A stretch of DNA of 64,000 bases from Flavobacterium granuli (GTDB lineage Bacteria > Bacteroidota > Bacteroidia > Flavobacteriales > Flavobacteriaceae). Positions 1 through 8,038 of the stretch are shown here, one piece after another. The translations under genes and the position numbers were made by a program. Within the stretch, counting starts at the first letter, position 1. Each line of letters starts with the position of its first letter. The stretch covers positions 92,127 to 156,126 of the forward strand of contig NZ_FQWO01000010.1 in the NCBI RefSeq assembly GCF_900129705.1. Reading direction: 5' to 3'. The notes below the pieces were generated by a model. It was not told the origin of the DNA, searched no databases, and saw only the letters and a program-made list of their open reading frames with translations.

Positions 1-62
1 TCGATCTTCCCGTATAATGCTACTACAGCTTCGGGAAGTTCTTCTAATGTGGGCTTTTTCAT
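1..62 (-). CDS. N-terminus of a gene cut by the window edge; possible excisionase-type HTH protein
   Basis: An ATG on the minus strand at position 62 opens a frame that reads MKKPTLEELPEAVVALYGKI and then leaves the window. Short Bacteroidota helix-turn-helix proteins of the excisionase type often start with a similar 'LEELPEAV' segment ahead of a short coiled coil, so that identity is possible. Only 20 residues are visible and the DNA-binding part is missing. It lies downstream of the 98-residue gene on the same strand, 33 bases away. The frame is supported; the function is a guess. Confidence 0.35.
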   Translation of the reverse strand, partial: MKKPTLEELPEAVVALYGKI

Positions 63-95
63 AATAATACTATTTGAAAAAACAAGAACACTCCT

Positions 96-392
96 TTAAT
101 TTTCCGGATCAATAAAATAGACTTTGCTTCCTTTATTTCTTTTAAAAGAAGGTTCGTACTTGATATAGCCATATTCGCTTAATTCTTTTACACACTTCAG
201 ATAAGTCGTGGGGGCTGATATCTTGGCTAAATACATAATTTCAAAACTAAAAACCTGTATGGGATTAATTAAACCCTTATCCATTCTAAACTGCAACAAA
301 GCAGCATAGATACCAATATGGGTAATACTGATACGATAATCTTTTTCAATAGCTGAAAAAAAATTGGATAAGGGTGTTAAGGACTCCATCAT
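96..392 (-). CDS. Small winged-helix-like protein of the conjugative element
   Basis: This 98-residue protein has the layout of a small winged-helix domain. Helices at about 1-50 include 'THIGIYAALLQF'. A second helix-turn-helix segment follows at about 55-75 ('AKISAPTTYLKCVKELSEYGY'-like). A basic beta-wing runs about 76-95 ('KYEPSFKRNKGSKVYF'). Proteins of this look recur in Bacteroidota conjugative transposons, usually unnamed. It begins 3 bases after the stop of the 266-residue gene, which suggests co-transcription as the tail of the tra operon. A second Met directly follows the first, so the start is uncertain by one codon. A role as a regulator is inference only. Confidence 0.6.
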   Translation of the reverse strand: MMESLTPLSNFFSAIEKDYRISITHIGIYAALLQFRMDKGLINPIQVFSFEIMYLAKISAPTTYLKCVKELSEYGYIKYEPSFKRNKGSKVYFIDPEN

Positions 393-395
393 AAT

Positions 396-1196
396 CTACA
401 TTGAGTTAGACTGTTTTTTTCTTCTTTTTTTTTCTTGTGGCACTTCTGAACCATCATCAGCAGCATTCTGGCTTTGCTTTTTAGCATCCTGTTTTACCGC
501 TTTACTGCTTCCCTCAGACTGCTTTTCCTCTTTTGATTGGCGGTTATCAATACGCTGTCTATTCCCATCGTAAATAGTAATGGTTTTAAATTGGGGATTC
601 GCCTCAACAAACTGCTTAATCTCATTTCCTTCTCTTAAAAAAGTAACTGATTGTAGATTTCCTTTCTTGAGAGAATCCATTAGCTCTTCTTTATACTTAG
701 GATTTGCCAACTCCTTGATTGAATGCTTAGAAAGCGTATTCTCAAGGTCGTAACCGTAATTTTCATGGTAATGGTTTAGTTTAAAATTCCCTTTGGTATC
801 GATTTCTTTAAAATCCATTTGAACCCAAGCATTGTAAAGTTGCCCTTCTTTGTTAGTGAGATCTTTATTGACCGCCCTACCTTCCATCAAATTATAAGCT
901 TCTTTCATTGTGATATTATTCCCTTTGTTAATGTAGAAAGTCTGCTGTAAGGAATCTTTCGTATGCTCTTTTAACAAATCGACTTTGTACGAATTAAAGA
1001 AATACATATCACTTTGCTCTGACTTCTTAAAATTCAAAGACACTCGAGCGACATCCTTCCCATAATAAGCTTCATGATTCATGGTGAAACTGGGCTTTTG
1101 CTCTTGCATTTTTTCTTTTAACTCCCCTTCTAATCCCTCACCGAAACCGGTATACTTTACCTGATCACGCAGGTATTCAAAATTTTTCTCGTTCAT
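396..1196 (-). CDS. DUF3945-like conserved protein of conjugative transposons
   Basis: This is a 266-residue soluble protein with no signal peptide or membrane segment. The N-terminus 'YLRDQVKYTGFGEGL' and the internal blocks 'SDMYFFNSYKV', 'EGRAVNKDLTNKEGQ' and 'ANPQFKTITIYDGN' match my memory of the DUF3945-type proteins carried by Bacteroidota conjugative elements. The last ~55 residues are lysine/glutamine-rich and probably disordered ('KEEKQSEGSSKAVKQ'). The function of the family is not known to me. It is preceded by traN and followed at once by the small winged-helix gene, so it belongs to the 3' end of the transfer operon. The family call rests on motif memory, not on a search. Confidence 0.7.
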   Translation of the reverse strand: MNEKNFEYLRDQVKYTGFGEGLEGELKEKMQEQKPSFTMNHEAYYGKDVARVSLNFKKSEQSDMYFFNSYKVDLLKEHTKDSLQQTFYINKGNNITMKEAYNLMEGRAVNKDLTNKEGQLYNAWVQMDFKEIDTKGNFKLNHYHENYGYDLENTLSKHSIKELANPKYKEELMDSLKKGNLQSVTFLREGNEIKQFVEANPQFKTITIYDGNRQRIDNRQSKEEKQSEGSSKAVKQDAKKQSQNAADDGSEVPQEKKRRKKQSNSM

Positions 1197-1224
1197 GACT
1201 ATCTATTTTAAATGATTAAATAAC

Positions 1225-2073
1225 TTATAGCGCAGGCAACACAGCCAGCTGCATCATCTTTCCATTTTTCACGCGGAGCTCCAAATGCCTCCCTCCCCTG
1301 TTTTCCATAAGTTGTATCGCAAGATATTTTTTATCAGGTATAGTGAATTTTTCCAAAGCAAATACTGCAAAAGCTTCTGACAGCTGCTCGATAACTAAAG
1401 GATTATTGTAAATATAGATGGGCTTGATCTCTATTTCCTGTGATGCGGTACGCTTGGATTTCTTCTGGTCTCGAATAAAAAAGCGCAACTGGCTGATATC
1501 GTAATTTATATTCGAATTATTTTCTATTCTTATCCTATAATACATCACATTCTCATAAATAAATAAGCCATTTAATTGAAACTTGATACCAAACCTTTTA
1601 TCCCTTACACCTCGCAGTTTCTTTCTTTCATAAGAGGCTAAGGCTGAATAATCATGTAAGTCTACTTCATTCTCATTGTCAGGCGATACTAAATGCTCTT
1701 GTCTTTCCCCCTTTGCTTTACTGATGATCCAATTTAATATTGGTGTTTCTTCATTGTAATTCAAAACAAAAGAATAGAGCTGCCCATCGGAAGTAACAAC
1801 CGTAAGATTTGTTTCAATAAAATTAGGATGGGCTGCCTTTAATTGAAGTATGTTTTCAACATCTTTTCCTTTTTGTACTAATACAGCATTACTCCCCCTA
1901 TCAACACTTTTAACGGAATACGGAAACACAATCGTTGTTGTTTTCGAATGCCCTATAACTAAGGAATCTGATTCAATCTGATAGCGCTCACTTCTAGGCA
2001 ATTGTTGTTGACCAAATACGTTTCCGGTACTACATCCTATATAGAGCAGTACCAATAGACTCATGTTTTTCAT
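1225..2073 (-). CDS. traN: Conjugative transposon protein TraN
   Basis: TraN is a periplasmic/outer-membrane component of the CTnDOT-type mating apparatus and is thought to be a VirB9-like partner of TraM. The visible protein has 282 residues from the preferred start at 2073, which gives a signal peptide ('MKNMSLLVLLYIGCSTGNVF') followed by a mature part starting near QQQLP. A longer frame opening at 2130 would place 19 unlikely residues before the signal. The block 'TTTIVFPYSVKSVDRGS' and the later 'GIKFQLNGLFIYENVMYYRI' are typical of the TraN (DUF4138) family. It follows traM on the same strand after ~195 bases. Family assignment is firm; the role is from knowledge of CTnDOT. Confidence 0.85.
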   Translation of the reverse strand: MKNMSLLVLLYIGCSTGNVFGQQQLPRSERYQIESDSLVIGHSKTTTIVFPYSVKSVDRGSNAVLVQKGKDVENILQLKAAHPNFIETNLTVVTSDGQLYSFVLNYNEETPILNWIISKAKGERQEHLVSPDNENEVDLHDYSALASYERKKLRGVRDKRFGIKFQLNGLFIYENVMYYRIRIENNSNINYDISQLRFFIRDQKKSKRTASQEIEIKPIYIYNNPLVIEQLSEAFAVFALEKFTIPDKKYLAIQLMENRGGRHLELRVKNGKMMQLAVLPAL

Positions 2074-2268
2074 ATGTGTTTTATTTATTTGTTTGTTAAC
2101 AGTTATACATAGAATGCTTAGACAGCTCATCCTGATTCTATCGGCATTAGATTCGTCTTTTTTATGTAAGGTTTTTTATCGCACAGTATTTTATTTCTAG
2201 TGGGGTTCGATGGTTTTTCTATTACCTAAATAAACTTGTTGTTAATGGCAATTTTAAATTCTTGTTTT

Positions 2269-3564
2269 TTACTCTTTTCTGTTTTCATCACGGATCAGCA
2301 CCTGATACCCAGCCTTTACCATCACTTTTACTAGCTTCACTTTTTTACTTAAAAGATTTTTGGCCGCCTCAATACCAGCTCCCGCCGCTTGGGCACCCCA
2401 AGACTCGTCAAATGTGTTTAGCCCCAAGCTTTGCATTGAACGATCTGCGGTAGTCTTTGCTACATCCCGGTTAATCGCACCTGGTATATAAATGCCTTCG
2501 AGACCATCCATATCATAAACAGAGAGCTCCACCGGAAAAATAGAATTCCCAAAACGGAGACTATTGATCTTAACAGTCAACCTCTCTCCTTTCAATGAAG
2601 CAATCCCAAAAAGGAAATGATCCTTTGGAATCATAACCCCATTGACAAAGATTGCATTACTGAGTCTTAGCTTGACTGTCGAACCATTCACCAAAGTTTG
2701 CGTTTCATGAATAACCGCTTCAACTGCATTGTGTACAACGGAAGCATTTATAGGTTCTTCAAAAGAATAGAATGCATTATATGCTGTCTGTATTCCTATG
2801 TCGGCATTGTTTGACTTTTTACTATTCTCCAAAGAAGTAATCCTATCATCATTCCCTATAGTAGAGATGGTAAACACCTGCCCTTTATTCGCTTCCGAAG
2901 TTTTTCTCATTTTTTCCTGTACCCGGTCTGGATGCTGGATATCAAGTATATTTTCCAACATTCCACTTAGCTTTTGCAATTCCGGATCTTCGCTTTCCGA
3001 TTGACTCATCGACTGCATCATCTGTTCCAGTCGGTCAACATCTTTCGAATGGAGACTACTGCTACTCTGGTCTTCATATACTTTATAAACGGGCTGTTTA
3101 GGTGTTGGTACTGGTTTGTCTATAAGCTTTTGAAGCTCTTCCAGCTTCTTATGCATTTTTTCTTCATTGGGATCACGGTAGATGTTGCTAGTAAGGCCTC
3201 CGCCTCTCCTTCTAAAACTATTATCCTCCTGATTACCATTCGCTCCTACTATAGCTGAATCACCAAAAATAGAATGCTGCAAATAATTGGGGTCTTTCTT
3301 AATCAGTTCTCTTATTTTTGTCGAATCCAAAATGGCCTTATCATAATAACTCATTTTATCCAACAAGGGCTCATTTTTAAAATTGGGAATAGGAAGCGTA
3401 ATATTAAAGCCTTCTTTTTCGTCTGCATTTACATCTGCGGTTTCAACTTCTCCTCCTCCAAGTAACCAAAATAATAGACTAATAAATGGTAGTGTTAGCA
3501 GGGGTAACACCAAAAACATCTTGCGTTGTCGGAGTGAATGAATAGATTTAGTTTGTTTTTCCAT
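2269..3564 (-). CDS. traM: Conjugative transposon protein TraM
   Basis: This 431-residue protein has a short basic N-terminus, one membrane helix at about 16-36 ('FLVLPLLTLPFISLLFWLLG'), a long low-complexity periplasmic linker (about 40-255, with proline and Ser/Gln-rich parts) and a C-terminal domain at about 260-430. In that domain 'VKLRLSNAIFVNGVMIPK' and 'GIYIPGAINRDVAK' are diagnostic. The architecture is that of a VirB10-like channel scaffold spanning the periplasm, and TraM is its Bacteroidota counterpart. It sits between the traL-like gene and traN, as in CTnDOT. Length is normal for the family. Confidence 0.9.
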   Translation of the reverse strand: MEKQTKSIHSLRQRKMFLVLPLLTLPFISLLFWLLGGGEVETADVNADEKEGFNITLPIPNFKNEPLLDKMSYYDKAILDSTKIRELIKKDPNYLQHSIFGDSAIVGANGNQEDNSFRRRGGGLTSNIYRDPNEEKMHKKLEELQKLIDKPVPTPKQPVYKVYEDQSSSSLHSKDVDRLEQMMQSMSQSESEDPELQKLSGMLENILDIQHPDRVQEKMRKTSEANKGQVFTISTIGNDDRITSLENSKKSNNADIGIQTAYNAFYSFEEPINASVVHNAVEAVIHETQTLVNGSTVKLRLSNAIFVNGVMIPKDHFLFGIASLKGERLTVKINSLRFGNSIFPVELSVYDMDGLEGIYIPGAINRDVAKTTADRSMQSLGLNTFDESWGAQAAGAGIEAAKNLLSKKVKLVKVMVKAGYQVLIRDENRKE

Positions 3565-3658
3565 AGTCGTTGTCTTTAAAATTGTATTGATAATAATTTT
3601 CTAGGATAGCAAGGCTATCTAGTAAGCCGGCAAGGTGGTTTACAATACTTTCGTAGCT

Positions 3659-4063
3659 TTACTTCCCTGTTGGACAGCGACCCAAACTATCGATATAGGC
3701 ACGAAAACGAATTATTTTTTCAAATTTGTCCTTGTCAGCGGAACTATTCTCTTTGCTTATTTCATCATCCTGTTGCAGTAACTGTAGCGGTTTATTAATC
3801 GGTGTTATTTTGATGTTATTGACTGTAGCTCCTGAAAAACCTTGAACAATCATATAAATACTATAGCCCCCCGAAATACCGATAAAGAGACTCCAAATAA
3901 CCACCAAAGCGCTATGGGATAGCTTTGCCATTTTCTTTGCCATCCATTGTGCCCATTTTGTTTGGGCTACCAAGTAGACTTTATTGACCTGTTTCATTAG
4001 TGTATCACTTATTAGCCTACCATCGGATCTAGGCTTTTTTCTTCTTTTGTATAGGAATTCCAT
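3659..4063 (-). CDS. traL: TraL-like inner-membrane protein
   Basis: This is a 134-residue protein between traK and traM, the traL position. Residues 1-50 are basic. One hydrophobic segment ('LVVIWSLFIGISGGYSIYMIV', about 53-73) is followed by a ~60-residue periplasmic tail that contains 'ITPINKPLQLLQ'. Single-pass proteins of this size and place are called TraL (DUF3989) in CTnDOT-like elements. The sequence is less conserved than its neighbours, so the name rests on position, topology and the tail motif together. It lies 15 bases from traK. A dedicated inner-membrane role in the mating pore is inferred from the family. Confidence 0.7.
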   Translation of the reverse strand: MEFLYKRRKKPRSDGRLISDTLMKQVNKVYLVAQTKWAQWMAKKMAKLSHSALVVIWSLFIGISGGYSIYMIVQGFSGATVNNIKITPINKPLQLLQQDDEISKENSSADKDKFEKIIRFRAYIDSLGRCPTGK

Positions 4064-4078
4064 AGCTCTTCAATTGAA

Positions 4079-4699
4079 TCATTTTCTATTTTCAATTTTG
4101 AGATCTTTATTCTCGATCGTTTTCCATCGTTCGACTAAAAAACCGTGCGGATTATTATCACTCCGAGATACATTGCGTAAACTCCCTTCGGTAATCAAGC
4201 TGCGGTGAGCAATACTGGTAGCCCTGATAATACGTTGTACCGCATAACATCGAAAAAGATAAGGGTATTGATTAATATCTACCGATATGCTGTCTATTTC
4301 AATACTTTGGCTGATATTACCGGATATAATTCCTGCATAGTATCCATTCTCTCTTAAATCATCGTAGATCCGCTTGGCACTGTCATCGCAGAGATACAAT
4401 GCCTTGGTAACATTACTTTTGATTACCTTATCGTCTGGATCAAGAGTAAAGAAAAATTGATGAAATGTTTTTACATGATCTCTAGCTTCCACCGCTATAT
4501 TGTCTTTTCGATCTGAAGCAAAGGCTTCCAGCGCTTTTCCATTTGCAAGAATATACACCTTGGACTGCATTTGTGCTACAAGCTTAAAACTTTTGTAAAG
4601 TGTGAAACAACATATAATAATGCATCCGACAATGACTAACATTGAAAAGCCTCTTATATGTCTAAAAGCTGTATCGATATTTTTCATTTTACTAAACAT
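4079..4699 (-). CDS. traK: Conjugative transposon protein TraK
   Basis: TraK is the VirB8-like bitopic inner-membrane protein of the Bacteroidota transfer system. The 206 residues show one N-terminal membrane helix (about 18-38, 'MLVIVGCIIICCFTLYKSF') followed by a periplasmic domain. The motifs 'VYILANGKALEA', 'EARDHVKTFHQFFFTLDPDD' and 'ALYLCDDSAKR' are strongly characteristic. The C-terminus 'HGFLVERWK' is also typical. A second Met at residue 5 (4687) is an alternative start. It follows traJ by about 20 bases. Length is close to the usual ~207 residues. Confidence 0.93.
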   Translation of the reverse strand: MFSKMKNIDTAFRHIRGFSMLVIVGCIIICCFTLYKSFKLVAQMQSKVYILANGKALEAFASDRKDNIAVEARDHVKTFHQFFFTLDPDDKVIKSNVTKALYLCDDSAKRIYDDLRENGYYAGIISGNISQSIEIDSISVDINQYPYLFRCYAVQRIIRATSIAHRSLITEGSLRNVSRSDNNPHGFLVERWKTIENKDLKIENRK

Positions 4700-4720
4700 G
4701 ATTCTTGTTTTTAATGGTTA

Positions 4721-5917
4721 TCAGGAATTACCTTTTAATTTATCTCCCATATAATTGGCCTTCTCTCCAAAATAAGGAGAAGAAGTTTGATGTCCTGACA
4801 TACTTTGAGACATGCGACCTGCCGCGTTGCCCATCGCATCCATAGCCATTCCAGCTCCTGTCGAGGCCGTGTTAGCCACTGTATTTGTCGAGCTACTTAA
4901 AATAGTGGTCACTTTTTGACTCAAAGCCCCACCACCTCCTGCATGAACAATGTAATTAGCTACTGATGGCACCGTGAAATACCCCACAATACCGATAATC
5001 ATAAATACCAGATATGCCATATCTGTGCGACTAAAAAAAGTGTCTCCATAATCATTAAGCTGTGATATATCTAGTTCCAGCATCTTCTCTTGTATCTTTC
5101 CGATAATGCTTCCAAAAATATTAGCCACAGGAAGCCATAGAAAAATATTGATGTAACGTGCCAGCCAGACCGTAAGTGTATGTTGAAAGCCATCGAACAC
5201 CGAAATACCGAAAACTAAAGGACCTAAAACGGAGAGTACGACCAGCTGAAAGGTTCTTAGCGTATCAATACAAAGGGAGGCGGCTTCAAAGAGTATCCGC
5301 AATACTTCACTCAACCACTCTTTTACCGAATTGCGAAAATTAAAGGAGGCTTTCGACATCGCAAACTTGATATCGTTACCAATTCCCTCAAATAAACCCG
5401 AACCATTCTGATCAGCAGCATCATGGGTGTATTTATACCATCTGTCCTGATCACCACTACCCGACTCGCCAACATACATCTGCCAGGCATCTGTCGATTT
5501 TATAGCTTGCTCTTTTCTCTTCAAAAGAACTTCAATTGCCTTATTCGAACCATCCACCATCGAAGCTGTTGCTGTAACCGTGGGCTTCATAATACCATTT
5601 ATCAAATAGAGCACCGAAGGAAAAATCATAATACAGAATCCAATCACAAACGGTCGGAAAAGAGGATAGAAATCGATCGATTCCGCATTAGCAATATGCC
5701 TCCATACACGCGAACCGATATACCAAATAGCGGCAAAACCGGCAATACCTTGCCCCACTCCCAATAAGTTACTACACAAAGGCATCATTTCATCATACAG
5801 CTGATCAAGTACCCCATGAAGACTATTCATTTCTGCTGCCAGACTTTGTGCTTTTGTTGCAAAGGGACAAGCAATACTAAGACTTGTAACTAAAATGACC
5901 TTGTATATTTTTTTCAT
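4721..5917 (-). CDS. traJ: Conjugative transposon protein TraJ
   Basis: TraJ is a polytopic inner-membrane protein comparable to VirB6. The 398-residue sequence starts with a signal-like segment (residues 1-23). A hydrophobic part at about 48-110 holds 'GVGQGIAGFAAIWYIGSRVW' and 'YPLFRPFVIGFCIMIFPSVL'. A central region carries 'LVVLSVLGPLVFGISVFDGF', then 'WLARYINIFLWLPVANIFGS' and a last membrane helix ('YLVFMIIGIVGYFTVPSVAN'). The C-terminal ~60 residues are Ala/Gly/Ser-rich. These motifs match the CTnDOT TraJ family well and the length is normal. It lies 12 bases from the next upstream gene, in one operon with traK. Confidence 0.92.
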   Translation of the reverse strand: MKKIYKVILVTSLSIACPFATKAQSLAAEMNSLHGVLDQLYDEMMPLCSNLLGVGQGIAGFAAIWYIGSRVWRHIANAESIDFYPLFRPFVIGFCIMIFPSVLYLINGIMKPTVTATASMVDGSNKAIEVLLKRKEQAIKSTDAWQMYVGESGSGDQDRWYKYTHDAADQNGSGLFEGIGNDIKFAMSKASFNFRNSVKEWLSEVLRILFEAASLCIDTLRTFQLVVLSVLGPLVFGISVFDGFQHTLTVWLARYINIFLWLPVANIFGSIIGKIQEKMLELDISQLNDYGDTFFSRTDMAYLVFMIIGIVGYFTVPSVANYIVHAGGGGALSQKVTTILSSSTNTVANTASTGAGMAMDAMGNAAGRMSQSMSGHQTSSPYFGEKANYMGDKLKGNS

Positions 5918-5929
5918 AGTGCTAACTTT

Positions 5930-6565
5930 TTATTTCTCTAGTTTATAAATGGCCCGAAGGGATTTTACATCTTGCTGCTCTTTGGCACGTTGCACTGCCA
6001 GTAAAGCAGTATTAGAATTAAAACTTCGAAGAAACAGCAGTTTATCCTGCATAGCAGCATAGATTTCATCAATGGATTGCAGCCGCTCATCATCAGACAT
6101 CTGCAGTTTATTCGCCGTTATAACTGTCATGAGTTCATCCAGATGGAGAAGGCTTTGTTTAAAGAGCTTACCATAAACCTTTTCTATGTACTTTATTTCC
6201 TTTTCATCAAAAAGGCTATTGCTTCCAAACCGCTGAAATGCACTCTTGTATTCTTTTACCAAAAGCATCTGATAGTGAATGATATCCCCAATACGATGGT
6301 ATTTTCTTACCGCCGGACTGACCTGCATTAATGCATCGATAAAAGTCTTGTGAAGACTAAAATTACCCTGTGTTAAATCCTTCACAGTGTTGTAACCTCC
6401 ATTGAGAATTTGATAGCCTTTTTTCATATCCTGCAAAATCTGCTTAAACTGGGCCAATTTCTCTATATTCAACAGCAATTGTTGCATTTCTTGAGATTGG
6501 GCAGCTGTCTTCCATGGTAAAATCATACTCAAAAGAACCACACAGATAATGAATAGCTTCTTCAT
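5930..6565 (-). CDS. TraI-like secreted protein (family often labelled TerB-like), copy 1
   Basis: This 211-residue protein has a signal peptide (about 1-22, ending 'KTAAQSQ') followed by an all-helical domain. The blocks 'EKLAQFKQILQDMKKGYQIL', 'YNTVKDLTQGNFSLHK', 'MSDDERLQSIDEIYAAMQDK' and 'AVQRAKEQQDVKSLRAIY' define it. Databases often label such proteins 'TerB family tellurite resistance', but the operon position between traI and traJ and the export signal point to a periplasmic conjugation component. It is paralogous to the next two genes, sharing the 'MxDxxR' core and the 'RAKxxxDV' C-terminus. It begins 2 bases after the stop of copy 2. Confidence 0.8.
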   Translation of the reverse strand: MKKLFIICVVLLSMILPWKTAAQSQEMQQLLLNIEKLAQFKQILQDMKKGYQILNGGYNTVKDLTQGNFSLHKTFIDALMQVSPAVRKYHRIGDIIHYQMLLVKEYKSAFQRFGSNSLFDEKEIKYIEKVYGKLFKQSLLHLDELMTVITANKLQMSDDERLQSIDEIYAAMQDKLLFLRSFNSNTALLAVQRAKEQQDVKSLRAIYKLEK

Positions 6566-6567
6566 AA

Positions 6568-7191
6568 TTACTCCTTTATTAGCTCGTGTAGGCCACGAGA
6601 CGTTTGTACATCTTTATTATCCTTTGCCCGCGATAAACGCAGTATTTTAGCTTGTTTATTGAAACTTTGGGAAAACATATAATTCTCCTTCATAGTAAAA
6701 TAAAGGGCGTCAATTCGCTTTATCCGCTCATCATCCTTCATTACAAACTGACCATCCGTTGTAACTGCAATCAGTTCTTCCATAGTTTTACTGCAACCAT
6801 CTAATAAACGTTCAAACACTCTTTTGATATAGGCTAACTCACTCCCATGAAATAAATCAGCTTGTTCTAATTGTCCTAATACCCGTTTATGATTCTCTAC
6901 AAGCTTCCATTGTAATACTATAATTTCAACCAGCCTGCTATACTTTTTTATTTCGGGGTTTATGCTCTTTAATGAGCTGAGATAATCAGTATGAAGCCGC
7001 AACTCGCCCTTTTTCAAATCAGCTGCTATACCCAGTCCTTTCTTGGCTATTGAATAGCCTTCTTGTGCATAATTGATATATACTTTCAGTCCTGCTATTT
7101 GTTCGAGCAACACTTTTCTTTGCTTTTCTTGAGCATAGGGAGTCGTAACTGCCCATGCCATAAAGAATACCGATAAATATAACTTTTTCAT
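6568..7191 (-). CDS. TraI-like secreted protein (TerB-labelled family), copy 2
   Basis: A 207-residue paralogue of the neighbouring 211-residue protein, with a signal peptide (residues 1-20, ending 'TTPYAQE') and the same helical layout. 'GYSIAKKGLGIAADLKKGEL' is followed by 'SINPEIKKYSRLVEIIVLQW', 'MKDDERIKRIDALYFTMKEN' and the C-terminal 'RLSRAKDNKDVQTSRGLHEL'. The two copies are clearly diverged at the protein level, so this is an old duplication and not a recent one. It lies tightly packed with copy 1 (2-base gap) and 143 bases downstream of traI. Its role is presumed periplasmic and structural; tellurite resistance is not supported by anything here. Confidence 0.78.
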   Translation of the reverse strand: MKKLYLSVFFMAWAVTTPYAQEKQRKVLLEQIAGLKVYINYAQEGYSIAKKGLGIAADLKKGELRLHTDYLSSLKSINPEIKKYSRLVEIIVLQWKLVENHKRVLGQLEQADLFHGSELAYIKRVFERLLDGCSKTMEELIAVTTDGQFVMKDDERIKRIDALYFTMKENYMFSQSFNKQAKILRLSRAKDNKDVQTSRGLHELIKE

Positions 7192-7334
7192 AAGTCGATA
7201 ATGGTTTGATAAGCCGTCCTTAATTGATAAATATCATACCTTCTTTTACTTGTCTTACAGCACTGCGTTTCGCATATCTTCATTACTGTTTCCTAACAAT
7301 CTGCGATTCTGCTCTTTTTATAGCTCTCCATCTA

Positions 7335-8027
7335 TTAATTTGGAAGCCCATAAAACTTCTTGACTGCACTCACATCTTGTTTTGTTTTTGCTCGTTGCAG
7401 ACTCAGGAGGATATTCTGCTTGTTAAAAAGAATCAAATCATTGTAGTTGAAATCGATTTGATCAGTAGCGGCATTAATAATATCAAGTCTCTTAGCATCA
7501 CTCATCTGGGTACTAAAGGAATCCAGTATTAAAAATATCTGATCTATATTTTTCATGCTCTCTTCCAAAATACCGGAATACACTTGCTGCATATATCCCA
7601 ATTCATCCCGGTTAAAGTGACTGTCTTGTTGGAACAACCGCCATGCCCTTTCATACTCATTTACCAGTCGCACTTGCTTTTGACTAATCTCCTTGATGCG
7701 TTGGTAATAACTAATAATTGATTTAACTTTTGCTAATTCTTCATAATAGTCCCGATAAAGATCACGTTGTCGCTCTGTCCAATCTGAAATTTCATTCAAT
7801 TTTAATTTTGAAAGCACATTCTCTATTTTTTTCTGCGCGTTCTGCAACCATATCGTTTTGTTTTGGAGTCGCTGAATTCTTAGGTCAATTGCCTTAATTA
7901 CTTTTTTTACAGCTACAGAAATTATTCCGACAATTGGTACAGCGGCAACGTTTTCCGCTCCCTTGACTGGGGTAGTAAAAAGCAATAGGCACATCAAGCC
8001 CACCATGACTTTCTTTCTTGTTTTCAT
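7335..8027 (-). CDS. traI: Conjugal transfer protein TraI
   Basis: A 230-residue exported protein: a signal peptide at about 1-24 ('VMVGLMCLLLFTTPVKGAE'), then helices with coiled-coil character. It carries 'RIQRLQNKTIWLQNAQKKIE', 'NEISDWTERQRDLYRDYYEE' and 'MSDAKRLDIINAATDQIDFN'. The tail 'SLQRAKTKQDVSAVKKFYGL' matches the paired paralogues downstream. 'LQNKTIWLQNAQKxxEN' is a strong signature of the Bacteroidota TraI (DUF4141-type) family. It lies 11 bases from traG, the standard order. The similarity of the three consecutive genes suggests that the two TerB-labelled proteins arose from a TraI-like ancestor. Confidence 0.87.
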   Translation of the reverse strand: MKTRKKVMVGLMCLLLFTTPVKGAENVAAVPIVGIISVAVKKVIKAIDLRIQRLQNKTIWLQNAQKKIENVLSKLKLNEISDWTERQRDLYRDYYEELAKVKSIISYYQRIKEISQKQVRLVNEYERAWRLFQQDSHFNRDELGYMQQVYSGILEESMKNIDQIFLILDSFSTQMSDAKRLDIINAATDQIDFNYNDLILFNKQNILLSLQRAKTKQDVSAVKKFYGLPN

Positions 8028-8038
8028 AATCCTATCAT

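Noticed and set aside
5930..7191. Tellurite resistance genes (TerB)
   Set aside because: Only the database label suggests it; export signals and the traI/traJ context point to conjugation.
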